From Methylosinus sp. H3A (GTDB taxonomy: Bacteria > Pseudomonadota > Alphaproteobacteria > Rhizobiales > Beijerinckiaceae), in NCBI RefSeq assembly GCF_015709455.1, contig NZ_JADNQW010000005.1:1984001-2048000 (forward strand): 64,000 nt of DNA. The letters are read 5' to 3'. Positions 54,431-63,463 of the stretch are shown here, piece after piece; the stretch's first letter is position 1, and each line of letters opens with the position of its first letter. The notes below the pieces were generated by a model. That model was not told where the DNA came from and did no database searches. It saw only the letters and a program-made list of their open reading frames with translations. Made by a program: the position numbers and the translations under genes.

Positions 54431-55471
54431 ATGAGAAAGAGTCCCGGTGAACGATGCTTGCTCAATTCATTGCTGCGCCGTGAAATTTCTCGCCGTATCC
54501 TGACCACGACACTCTTCCTCGCCGGCGCCCTCACCGTGGGCGGCCTCGCGGGTCTGGCGATGCGGAACGCCGAGCGCGCCGCCGAGGCGCCGTCTCCGCC
54601 CGTCGCTGCGATCGAGATCGATTCTCCGGCCGAGACCACGGCGTCGACGGCGTCCCCGTCCTTCGCCATTCCCTTCGGCGTGCTCGTCGGCGATCTGCGC
54701 GCGCATGCGGCGCCGAAAGCCGTCGTCGCCTCGCTCGAGACGCCGCAGCCTGCGCCCGTCGTGGCGCCGCCGCCCCCGGCCCGCAAGGACGTCGGGCTCG
54801 AGCCGGCGACCGCTGCGCGACAAATCGCCGAGGAGGAGGACGAGAGCGCGCCGCTGCCGCCGCCGCGTCCGTCCGAATTCGGCCTGCGGGTCCATGCGCC
54901 CATCGTCCCCGCCACGCGCGGCGCGCGCAAAACGGCCTCCGCGCCGGCGCCGGAGGAGGACAGCCGCTCCTTCTTCGAGAAAGTCTTCGGCCCGCTGCAG
55001 CCGACCGGCAAGGCGCTCGCCTATGCGGCGCCGGAGACGGGGCTGTTCGACGGCCTGCGCTCCGTGACGCGCAATCCGACTTCCGCCTATGACAATCAAA
55101 CGGCCGTCTACGACATCAGCGCGCATACGGTCTATCTGCCGGACGGCACGCGTCTCGAGGCGCATTCGGGACTCGGCGACAAATTCGACGATCCGCGCTT
55201 CGTGCATGTGCGCATGCATGGCGCGACGCCGCCGCATACCTATGATCTCACCTTCCGCGAGAGCCTCTTCCACGGCGTGCGCGCGATAAGGCTGACGCCG
55301 GTCGGCGGCGAGGGCGCGATCTTCGGCCGCGCCGGCCTGCTGGCCCATACTTATATGCTCGGCCCGCGCGGCGACTCCAACGGCTGCATCTCGTTCAGGA
55401 ACTACGCCGCCTTCCTGCGCGCCTTCGAGCGCGGCGAGGTCAAGCGCCTCGTCGTCGTCTCCAAGCTGTGA
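54431..55471 (+). CDS. DUF2778 protein, L,D-transpeptidase-like (Tlde1 family)
   Basis: A 346-residue protein. A membrane segment (about 22-42) is followed by a Pro/Ala-rich stretch, then a C-terminal DUF2778 domain (about 205-346) with LFHGVRAIRLTPVGGEGAIF, a late histidine (LAHTYML) and the cysteine motif GDSNGCISF near 314-322. The His and Cys arrangement resembles L,D-transpeptidases that act on peptidoglycan. Tlde1 proteins are effectors of type VI secretion in some bacteria; here the membrane anchor points to a housekeeping or envelope role. Unknown substrate. Confidence 0.82.
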   Translation: MRKSPGERCLLNSLLRREISRRILTTTLFLAGALTVGGLAGLAMRNAERAAEAPSPPVAAIEIDSPAETTASTASPSFAIPFGVLVGDLRAHAAPKAVVASLETPQPAPVVAPPPPARKDVGLEPATAARQIAEEEDESAPLPPPRPSEFGLRVHAPIVPATRGARKTASAPAPEEDSRSFFEKVFGPLQPTGKALAYAAPETGLFDGLRSVTRNPTSAYDNQTAVYDISAHTVYLPDGTRLEAHSGLGDKFDDPRFVHVRMHGATPPHTYDLTFRESLFHGVRAIRLTPVGGEGAIFGRAGLLAHTYMLGPRGDSNGCISFRNYAAFLRAFERGEVKRLVVVSKL

Positions 55472-55668
55472 GCGCTTTCCGCGCGAACGCCGTCTTCCAG
55501 CAGAGGCGGCGACCTCCCGCTCTTGCAGAGGAGGCTCCACGGGAGCCGTCTTAAAAGCGCGAGGGGGAACTCCAGAAGCCCGCGCATGAAATCCCCTAAT
55601 GCTTCGAGAGGCGGCCTTCGGCTGCTCCTCGACGTGAAGGAAACTTCATTTCGATCGTCGAAAATCCC

Positions 55669-56484
55669 TTATAATTTCTTCGGCTCGTCGAAGGTGGGGA
55701 GATTGCGGCAGCCGATCGCGCCATATTCCTCGACGCGCTTGCGCGCTCCGGAGGTGCCGCGACGAGGCGGGTCGAGCGCGATCCAGGAATACAGCGTAAA
55801 AGCCGCATCGCAGGGCTTGCCGACCGCGACATAGGCGTTGGCGAGATCGATGAACAGCTTCTCATTGACCTTGGCGCGATCGTGGAACAGCTCGATCGTC
55901 GTTTTATATTCGCTGATCGCCGCGTCATAGCGCTTGGCGGCAAAAAGCGCCCGCGCGCGCAGATAATGAAAATCCGGAAAAATCGGCTGCTCGGAGATCA
56001 GCGCATCGGCGATCTTCAAGGCGCTGTCGGCGTCGCCGAGGCGCAGGAACAGCTCGCTCGCGCGGCCCTTCTCCATCGCGCTGTCGGGGCAAGCGGCGGC
56101 AAAGCCGCGATAGGCGCGGGCGGCGGCGCGCTCCTCCGCCTCGACAGTCAGCGCCTCGGCCAAAGCGGCGATGGCGCGCTTGTCGCAGGGCTCGCGCAGC
56201 AGCTTGGCGAGCGGGGCGGAAATTTTGGGCGAGGCGACGAGGCCGGCCCGCAGCGGCTCCATCTCCAGCCGGTCATAGACGGGCGCATATTCGTCGGCCG
56301 GGGTCGGCGCGCCGATCGCGCTCGCCGCCATATAGGCCTCGCGGCGCATGAAGTCGACGAGCTCTGGAACGGTGACGAAGGCCAGCCCGAAAGCGGCCGC
56401 GACCGCCACGACAGCGCCGATCCAGACGCGGCTTCTCTCCGGCGAAGGCAGCGGGGCGATGCGGTCCCCGCGATCGATCTGCAT
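55669..56484 (-). CDS. TPR-containing membrane-anchored protein
   Basis: From the ATG at 56484 (AGAGGAA upstream) the product has 271 residues: a membrane helix (about 20-42), then TPR-like helices including SELFLRLGDADSALKIADAL, PDFHYLRARALFAAKRYDAA and IDLANAYVAVGKPCDAAFTL. The soluble part should be periplasmic. It may scaffold other envelope proteins. Same strand as the Sel1 gene, 56 bp downstream. Confidence 0.78.
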   Translation of the reverse strand: MQIDRGDRIAPLPSPERSRVWIGAVVAVAAAFGLAFVTVPELVDFMRREAYMAASAIGAPTPADEYAPVYDRLEMEPLRAGLVASPKISAPLAKLLREPCDKRAIAALAEALTVEAEERAAARAYRGFAAACPDSAMEKGRASELFLRLGDADSALKIADALISEQPIFPDFHYLRARALFAAKRYDAAISEYKTTIELFHDRAKVNEKLFIDLANAYVAVGKPCDAAFTLYSWIALDPPRRGTSGARKRVEEYGAIGCRNLPTFDEPKKL

Positions 56485-56540
56485 GATCCCATTCCTCTCG
56501 TCGAATCGAAATCGCGCCGGTTCCGGCGCGCCCGGCCGTT

Positions 56541-57320
56541 TCAAATTTTGTCGGAGCTTTCAGGCAAATCGAGGCCGGTGCGCCATTGGTCCGCAATTGC
56601 GAGTGCTTTGTTTCTTTGGTCCGCAGAAAGCCGTGCGCCCGATCCGTCCTGATTTTGGCGATAGGCGATGTCGTCTTCCCCTTTGGCGCGCGCGATGCGG
56701 CCCGCTATCGCGAATAGCGCATGGGCGAGAACCGGATCCTTCTCGACTCCATTGCCGCGGGCGTATTGGACGCCGAGAGCGTTGATCGCCACCGCATGTC
56801 CTCGGCGGGCCGCCGTGCGCCGCCATTTTGCGGCCTCCTTCGCGTCTTTGACGACTCCTTGGCCGAGGTCGAAGGCCGTCGCCAGGGCCGCTTGCGCGTC
56901 CGCATCGCCATTTTCCGCGCGTTCGCGCAGAATCGCATTGGCCCGGCGATCCCATTCATCGGCTTTCGTCGCATCCACGGGCGCGCCCAGTCCCACACGA
57001 AGCAGTTCCGCGACGCGCCTTTGCGCTCTCACGATGTTCTGCTCCGCGGCGCGGGAATACCAGGTGAAAGCCGAGGTCCAATATCGCGCCGCCCTTGCTT
57101 CGTCTCTCATTCTCGAGACGCCTGACATCTCATAGACGAGACCGAGGCGCGACTGAGCGGCGGCGTTTCCGCTCTCGGCGACAGGCGTCAGCTCACTGAT
57201 CGCGCGGGGAAAGTCGCCCGCTTCCAGCGCCGCCTCGCCCTCTGCGACGCCGCCGGAAGCCGCGCTCGCGACCGCAAAAAACAGGATTGCGCAAATGGCG
57301 ATCAGGGGCGGGAAGCGCAT
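56541..57320 (-). CDS. Sel1-repeat exported protein
   Basis: A 259-residue protein with a signal peptide (about 1-20) and Sel1/TPR-like repeats: AAQSRLGLVYEMSGVSRMRD, RAQRRVAELLRVGLGAPVDA, DAQAALATAFDLGQGVVKDA and AINALGVQYARGNGVEKDPV. Sel1 proteins often act as adaptors in the periplasm. It lies ahead of the TPR gene on the same strand; the two may act together. Confidence 0.88.
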   Translation of the reverse strand: MRFPPLIAICAILFFAVASAASGGVAEGEAALEAGDFPRAISELTPVAESGNAAAQSRLGLVYEMSGVSRMRDEARAARYWTSAFTWYSRAAEQNIVRAQRRVAELLRVGLGAPVDATKADEWDRRANAILRERAENGDADAQAALATAFDLGQGVVKDAKEAAKWRRTAARRGHAVAINALGVQYARGNGVEKDPVLAHALFAIAGRIARAKGEDDIAYRQNQDGSGARLSADQRNKALAIADQWRTGLDLPESSDKI

Positions 57321-57424
57321 CGGATCGACCTCCTCGAAATGATTATGACTCTATCATCGGCCGATCGCGCGCAGTTTTTCAATCCGGTTCCGCTCGACGA
57401 AGCGCGTCGGGCTTTTCCCGTGGC

Positions 57425-60400
57425 TCACACCTCCCGCAAAATCTCCTCCAGCGCGGCGTCCAGCGCTTCGGGCTCCGGCTCCTCTATCGTCGCGCTCTGG
57501 GTGAAGATCAGCGCGCAGCGGACCCGCTTGTCGGGATAGAGCCGCAGCGCCGCGGCGCGATAGACGGCGAGCTGACGCAATTGCGCCGGCGTCGCCGGAT
57601 GGCGCGGCGCGCCGGTCTTGAAATCGGCGACGATGACGTCTGTTTCCGTCTCGGCGAGCCGGTCGATGCGACCGCAAATGGCGATCTCGCCGCGCGGCCC
57701 CTCGAGCCTTGCGACGATCTCCACCTCCGGCGCCGAGCCCGGCCCGAACAAAGGCGCGAGCGAGGCGTGGCCGATGACGCCGAGCACGGCGGAGACGAGC
57801 CGCTGGCGCTCCGCCGCATCGAGCGGCGCGCCGCGCAGCTCCAGAAAGCGCAGCGCCGCCTCGACGCGCCGCTCCGGCGGCGTGTCCGGCAGGCGTTGCA
57901 GCAGCGCATGGGTGAGCCGTCCGACGAGCAGCCGCTCGCGGTCGCGCCGCGTCGGCGCCGCGGGCTCCTCCTCGGCGGCGAAGGGATCGGCCGCCGCCAG
58001 CGCTGTCGCCGGCCGCAATGGCGGCGTCGGCGCGCGCTCGGCCGGGGCGGGCTCGCTCGCATAGGCCGGGACGACGACAGCCGCGGTTCCGCCGACTTCC
58101 CCGGCCGTCGTCGCGCCGCGCGCAGGCGCGCCATAGCGCAAAATCTCTTTCGTCTCGTCGAGCGGGTCGGGCGCTCGCTCGCAGGCGGGCTCGAGCGCAT
58201 TACGAATGGCGTCGTGCCAGCAGCCGGCGCCGCGACCCGCCGGCCCGTGGAAGCCGCCGACATAGAGCCGCTCCTCGGCGCGCGTCAGCGCCACATAGAG
58301 CAGCCGGCGATGCTCCTCCCGCGCCGCCTCGCGCAGCGCCTCGCGCGCGCTGGCCACAGCGGGCGGATCGGCGGCCATCGTGGTCGACCAGACCAGCGTC
58401 GCGCCATCCTCCTCGCCGAGCCGGAAGATTTTGGGATCGTGCCGGCCGGAGGGGCCGCCGCAAGTGTCCGGCAAAAAGACGATCTTCGCCTCCAGCCCTT
58501 TGGAGGCATGCACCGTCATCACGCGCACCGCGTCGCCTGCGGCCTCCATGTCGCGCTTGACGGAGAGCTGCAAGCTCTCGACGCCGGCGAGAAATCCGAC
58601 GAGGCCCTGCGCCTGCTCGCGCTCGAAGGAGAGGGCGAGGCGCAGGAATTCGTCGATCGCGTCATTGGCCTCCTGGCCGAGCCGCCCGACCAGCTTCTCC
58701 CGCCCGCCGCCGGCGCTCAGTATATGGCTGTAGAAGTCGAAGGGCGCGCGGCTGCGCGCTTCTTCCGACCAATGCTCGATCAGCGTCGCCGCCTCTCGGT
58801 GCGGCGCCTGCGGAGAAGCGACGAGCGCCGCGATGAGCGCGCCTTCGCGCTTGGGCGCGAGGGCGATGAGGTCGTCGTCGGTGAAGCCGAGGAGCGGCGA
58901 TTTCAGCAATGTCGCGAGGGTGAGATCATCCTCGCGCAGCAGCGCGACGCGGCCGAGCGCGACTAGGTCCATCACCGCGATGTGGCCGGAGAGATCGAGA
59001 CGATCGGCGCCGGCGACCGGAATTCCCTCCGCCTTCAGCGCGCGAATGACGCCTTCGAAAAAAGCGTCGCGCTTGCGCACGAGGATCATCACATCGCCGG
59101 GCCGCACGGCGCGCATCACGCCTTTGTCCTCGACGCTTTCGCCATTTTGCGGCGCGAGCAGCGCCTTCACCTTGCGCGCGATCTTGCGCGCGAGCCGCGC
59201 CGGCGGGCCGGCCTCGTTCACATAGTCGAGCGGCAGCCGCCAATCCTGCGGCGCCTCTGCGCCCGCGGACGCCTCCGGCTCCCAAATTTCGACGAGGCCC
59301 GGCACATCGGTCTTCCAGGCCTCGTGCAATGGCGCGGGCTCGTCGCGATCCGCCGCGAGGCCTCGGCGATTCTCCTCCACGGAGAAGACGATATCCACCG
59401 CGCCGAGCACTTGCGGCGAGGAGCGGAAGGAGCGCGTCAGCCGCACCGTCTCGAAGCCGAGCTCGGCGTCGCGAAAACGGCGCGCGAAATCGCGGCGCAT
59501 GGCGTCGAATTTCTCCGGCGCCGCGCCCTGGAAGGAGAAGATCGACTGTTTCTCGTCGCCCACGGCGAAAAAGGTGCGGATGCGCCGTGTGGCGCCGGCG
59601 CCGGCGCAAAATTCATCGGCGAGCGCGGCCAATATGTCCCATTGCGCGGCGCTCGTATCCTGCGCCTCGTCGACGAGAATATGATCGATGCGCGAATCGA
59701 GCTTGTAGAGCACCCAGGACGGGCTCGAGCTCCGAAACAGCCGGCGCGTGCGCTCGATGAGATCGTCGAAATCGAAGAGGCCGCGATTGCTCTTCATCCG
59801 CTCATAGGCGGAGAGAATGGCGTCGCCGATCCGCGCCAGCGCCATGGAGCGATCCAGCGCCGCCGCCGCCTTGCGTTTTTCCGCCAGCGGAACGAGACGA
59901 TCGCGCTCCTCCTCGAGCCGAGCCAGCAATGCGGGCTGCTGCTTTTGCAGAGCGGCGGAAATTATCTTCTGCTTGCCGAGTCCGCGCGGCTCGCCGTCCT
60001 TCTTGAAGAAGACGGCGAGAAATTCTTCGACACATGCGCTGAGCCGATCGCTAGCGCCCCCTCTCCCGCACAGCGGGGGAGGGCCGGGGAGGGGGCCCGC
60101 CAACCCTGCCGCGATCATCAATTGCGTCGCGAGCTTCCCATCATTCGCCCCGCCGCCGCGCAGCGCCTGCGCAATTCCATTCCAGTCACGGGGGCCGATC
60201 CCGCCCTCGACGATCTCCCGCTCCACATTCTCGAGCGTCTCTCCCTCGCGCAGCCCCAAGCGCTCGCGCAGCAATTCCGCATAATCGCCCGACGACAAAT
60301 TGCGATGCGCCGCGCGATGGCCGAGCAATTCCGCGATCAGCTCGTCGAAGCCGCCGCCGGAACAAAGACGCGACACCGTCTCCAGCGCCGCGCGCAACTC

Positions 60401-60928
60401 GCCTTCGTCCAGCACGGCGCGGGCGAGCGTCTGCCGCCGCGCGCGCTCCAGCAATTCGGCGCGCTCGAGATCGTCGAGCACGCGGAACGACGCAGCGACA
60501 TTGGCCTCGAAGGGAAAGAGATGCAGAATCCTTTCACAAAAGGCGTGGATGGTCTGAATCTTCAGCCCGCCGGGCGTCTCCACCGTGCGCGCGAACAGAC
60601 GCCGCGCGAAGACGAGTTCCGTGCGAGACGGCTGTGGCGCGCCGGTGGCGAGAATGGCGGCGGTCAGCGCTTCATCGTCGAGCAGCGCCCAGCCGGCGAG
60701 AATATCGAAAATGCGCGCCGCCATATTGGCGGCCGCCGCCTTTGTGTAAGTGAGGCACAAAATGCGCGAGGGCGGCGCGCCGGCGAGCAGCAGCCGCACC
60801 ACGCGCTGCGAGAGAACATGCGTCTTGCCCGAGCCCGCATGCGCCGCGACCCAGGCCGATTGCGCAGGATCGGAAGCGGCGCGTTGCCGCTCCCGCGTGT
60901 CCTTGGCGATGGGGCGTCTGTCGCTCAT
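57425..60928 (-). CDS. addA: Double-strand break repair helicase AddA, with in-frame repeat insert
   Basis: A 1167-residue UvrD-type helicase-nuclease. Motif I is AHAGSGKTHVL (30-40), with FDFDDLIERTRRLF and DEAQDTSAAQW of motif II near 420; the C-terminal nuclease holds VIVADFKTGAPRHPATPAQL. AddA with AddB processes DNA ends to start RecA repair. Residues about 276-291 (GPLPGPPPLCGRGG) are encoded by a palindromic repeat found in intergenic DNA elsewhere (60055-60101), inserted without breaking the frame. addB is not adjacent. Confidence 0.95.
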   Translation of the reverse strand: MSDRRPIAKDTRERQRAASDPAQSAWVAAHAGSGKTHVLSQRVVRLLLAGAPPSRILCLTYTKAAAANMAARIFDILAGWALLDDEALTAAILATGAPQPSRTELVFARRLFARTVETPGGLKIQTIHAFCERILHLFPFEANVAASFRVLDDLERAELLERARRQTLARAVLDEGELRAALETVSRLCSGGGFDELIAELLGHRAAHRNLSSGDYAELLRERLGLREGETLENVEREIVEGGIGPRDWNGIAQALRGGGANDGKLATQLMIAAGLAGPLPGPPPLCGRGGASDRLSACVEEFLAVFFKKDGEPRGLGKQKIISAALQKQQPALLARLEEERDRLVPLAEKRKAAAALDRSMALARIGDAILSAYERMKSNRGLFDFDDLIERTRRLFRSSSPSWVLYKLDSRIDHILVDEAQDTSAAQWDILAALADEFCAGAGATRRIRTFFAVGDEKQSIFSFQGAAPEKFDAMRRDFARRFRDAELGFETVRLTRSFRSSPQVLGAVDIVFSVEENRRGLAADRDEPAPLHEAWKTDVPGLVEIWEPEASAGAEAPQDWRLPLDYVNEAGPPARLARKIARKVKALLAPQNGESVEDKGVMRAVRPGDVMILVRKRDAFFEGVIRALKAEGIPVAGADRLDLSGHIAVMDLVALGRVALLREDDLTLATLLKSPLLGFTDDDLIALAPKREGALIAALVASPQAPHREAATLIEHWSEEARSRAPFDFYSHILSAGGGREKLVGRLGQEANDAIDEFLRLALSFEREQAQGLVGFLAGVESLQLSVKRDMEAAGDAVRVMTVHASKGLEAKIVFLPDTCGGPSGRHDPKIFRLGEEDGATLVWSTTMAADPPAVASAREALREAAREEHRRLLYVALTRAEERLYVGGFHGPAGRGAGCWHDAIRNALEPACERAPDPLDETKEILRYGAPARGATTAGEVGGTAAVVVPAYASEPAPAERAPTPPLRPATALAAADPFAAEEEPAAPTRRDRERLLVGRLTHALLQRLPDTPPERRVEAALRFLELRGAPLDAAERQRLVSAVLGVIGHASLAPLFGPGSAPEVEIVARLEGPRGEIAICGRIDRLAETETDVIVADFKTGAPRHPATPAQLRQLAVYRAAALRLYPDKRVRCALIFTQSATIEEPEPEALDAALEEILREV
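60055..60101 (-). repeat. GC-rich palindromic repeat inside addA
   Basis: CCCCCTCTCCCGCACAGCGG then GGGAGGGCCGGGGAGGGGGC: the same sequence as the right half of the 13981-14105 element. It stays in frame in addA, adding the stretch GPLPGPPPLCGRGG to the protein, between helicase motifs. Such insertion parallels Rickettsia palindromic elements. Confidence 0.8.
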
Positions 60929-60971
60929 CCAGCTTCCATTCGGAGCGAATTCCGTTCGATCGGAAAGCGCT

Positions 60972-62366
60972 CTACGGCGATGTCTTCTCGATATTCTCGG
61001 CGACCACCTCGTCGATCATGCTGTCGAGATCGGTCGCCTTCGTCTCCTTGGTGAAGATCAGCGCGGTGATCGTCGAGGCGCCGAGCGCAGCGAGATAGAG
61101 GCCGACCGATTCCGCTCCGTAATTTTGCGCGATCCATGTCGCCACGAAGGGCGTCAGCGCCGCGCCGAGTATGGAGGCGAGATTATAGGAGACGCCCGAG
61201 CCCGTATAGCGCGTGTTGGTGGGAAAGAGCTCCGGCAATATAGCCGACATGGGCCCGAAGGTGAGCCCCATCAGCGACATGCCTAGGCTGAGGAAAACGA
61301 GAATGAGCCCGCGATTGGCGCTCTCGCCGGTTCCGATGATATCCTTGGAGAGGAAGAAGCGGAAGGAGAGGCCGAACAGCACGATTGCCGCCGTCACGAT
61401 CAGCAGCAGCTTGCGGCGTCCGATGCTGTCGGCGAGATGCCCTGAGACCGGGATGAAGCCGGCAAAGAACAGCACCGAAATGAGCTGCAGCACGAGAAAA
61501 TCGCGATAGCCTATGCCGAGATTGCCGAGCGCGACCTTGCCTATGCCATAGGACAGAATCCACGTCGTCATCAGATAGAAGAGACCATAGGTCGCGACCA
61601 TGATGAATGTGCCGAGCAAAAGCTCTTTCGCATTGTTGCGAAACACATGGGCGAGCGGCGATTTCAATTTCTCGCCGCGCTCCAATGCGCGCGCGAACAC
61701 CGGCGTCTCATGCAGCTTCAAGCGCACATAGAGGCCGAGCGTGACCAGCAGAATGGAGAGCAGGAAGGGCAGGCGCCAGCCCCAGGCGAGGAAATGCTCG
61801 TCGGGCGTCGCGCGCGTCGAATCGAAGGCGAAGAGAATGGTGAGCGTCAGAAAGAATCCATTGGCGAGAATGAAGCCGAATGGCGCGCCGAGCTGTGGCC
61901 ACATGGCCGCCCAGGCGCGCTTGCCCTTATCGGCGGTCTCTGTGGCGAGCAGAGCGGCGCCCGACCATTCGCCGCCGAGGCCGACGCCCTGGCTGAAGCG
62001 GAAAATGGTGAGCAGGACCGGCGCGAACAGGCCGATCTGATGATAGGTCGGCAGAAGCCCGATGGCGAAAGTGGCGAGGCCCATCAGCAGCAGCGAGCCG
62101 ACCAGCGTCGCTTTTCTCCCGACGCGATCGCCGAAATGGCCGAAGATCACGGAGCCGATCGGCCGCGCGACAAAGGCGACGCCGAATGTCGCCATTGAGG
62201 CGAGCAGCGCCGCGCTGCCTGCGCCGGCGGGGAAGAACAAGAGCGGAAACACCGATACGGCGGCGGTGGCGTAGATGTAGAAGTCGAAGAATTCGATCGT
62301 CGTGCCGACGAGGCTCGCGAAGATGATGCGATTTCTGTAGCTTTTATCCGACCCTTCGAGAGCCAT
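60972..62366 (-). CDS. MFS transporter, metabolite:H+ symporter (MHS) type
   Basis: A 464-residue 12-helix transporter. The segments FFDFYIYATAAVSVFPLLFF near residue 27, GHFGDRVGRKATLVGSLLLM (76-95) and GVGLGGEWSGAALLATET are typical of MHS proteins such as KgtP, ProP and ShiA, which import organic acids or compatible solutes with protons. Substrate unknown. GAGGAA precedes the ATG at 62366. It sits 43 bp upstream of addA, where addB would be expected. Confidence 0.92.
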   Translation of the reverse strand: MALEGSDKSYRNRIIFASLVGTTIEFFDFYIYATAAVSVFPLLFFPAGAGSAALLASMATFGVAFVARPIGSVIFGHFGDRVGRKATLVGSLLLMGLATFAIGLLPTYHQIGLFAPVLLTIFRFSQGVGLGGEWSGAALLATETADKGKRAWAAMWPQLGAPFGFILANGFFLTLTILFAFDSTRATPDEHFLAWGWRLPFLLSILLVTLGLYVRLKLHETPVFARALERGEKLKSPLAHVFRNNAKELLLGTFIMVATYGLFYLMTTWILSYGIGKVALGNLGIGYRDFLVLQLISVLFFAGFIPVSGHLADSIGRRKLLLIVTAAIVLFGLSFRFFLSKDIIGTGESANRGLILVFLSLGMSLMGLTFGPMSAILPELFPTNTRYTGSGVSYNLASILGAALTPFVATWIAQNYGAESVGLYLAALGASTITALIFTKETKATDLDSMIDEVVAENIEKTSP

Positions 62367-62503
62367 TTCAAATTCCTCGCCCCTGTCCGAATGCGGTGCG
62401 TCGATCCGGCATTTACGAGGATCGAAGGCCGTTTCGGAAACCATACAAGAAATGTAGTTTGACCGCTATCGAAGGCGGTCGCCGTCCCCGGCTCCGATTT
62501 TTT

Positions 62504-63462
62504 GCTTAGCGAGATGTGAATCCTCGGCGGCGCGACGTCGTCCCGAAGCGGGAAGAATGGCACGAGAGGTGGACAAAGCCTGTCCGAATCGGGGGCGCCG
62601 AAAATCGGCCGCCGATTCCTTGCCGAAACGTCAAAAAGCGTGGTGAAGGCTTCGCGTCTTCGATGTTCATTCGTCGCTGAGCGCAAAGCGCAGGAAGCCG
62701 CGTCGATAGGCTTAGCGGAAAGTGAATCCGCTGCCCGTTTCCGCCGTCCCGAAGTGGGAGCGGCGGTACGAGATGTGGACAAACAGCGTCCGAATCGGGA
62801 GCGATGAAAATGGGCCGTCGATTCCTTGCCGAAGCGTCAATCATCATGGTGAACGCTACGTAAACGCCGTGTTTTCGGGGCTCGGCTCGTCACCGCCTTC
62901 ATAGGCTTAGCGAATTGTGAACCGTCGCCCTCTTCGCGCCGTCCCGAAAGTGGAATTTTGGCACGAGACGCGCACAAACCCCGTCCGAATCGGGAGCGCC
63001 GAAAATGGGCCGTCGATTCCTTGCCGAAGCGTCAATCATCATGGTGAACGCTTCGTAAACGCCGTGTCTTCGCGGCTCGGCGCGTCACCGCCTTCATAGG
63101 CTTAGCGAGGGGTGAATGACCGGCCTCTTCGCGCCGTCCCGAAAGTGGAATTCTGGCACGAGACGCGCACAAACCCCGTCCGAATCGGGGGCGCCGAAAA
63201 TGGGCCGTCGATTCCTTGCCGAAGCGTCAATCATCATGGTGAACGCTTCGTAAACGCCGTGTCTTCGCGGCTCGGCGCGTCACCGCCTTCATAGGCTTAG
63301 CGAGGGGTGAACGGCCGGCCTCTTCGCGCCGTCCCGAAAGTGGAATTCTGGCACGAGAGGCGCACAAACACCGTCCGAATCGGGAGCGCCGAAAATCGGC
63401 GGCCGATTCCTTGCCGAAGCCTCGAGAAATTTGGTGAACGCTTCGTAACTTCATGGCGAAGC
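62504..63462. repeat. Array of about five 195-bp tandem repeats
   Basis: Units begin with GCTTAGCG at 62504, 62710, 62905, 63100 and 63295; three consecutive steps are exactly 195 bp and the first about 206. The two central units (62905 and 63100) differ in only two positions after their first 35 bases; the first is the most diverged and the last is cut short. Each unit holds CGAAGCG...CGCTTCG, a stem with an 18-base loop, intact in the central units. Each also has an open frame of 60 codons, but without ribosome site. Confidence 0.92.
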
Positions 63463-63463
63463 G

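Noticed and set aside
62504..63462. CRISPR array
   Set aside because: The units are contiguous 195-bp copies with no short direct repeat alternating with unique spacers, and no cas genes are near.
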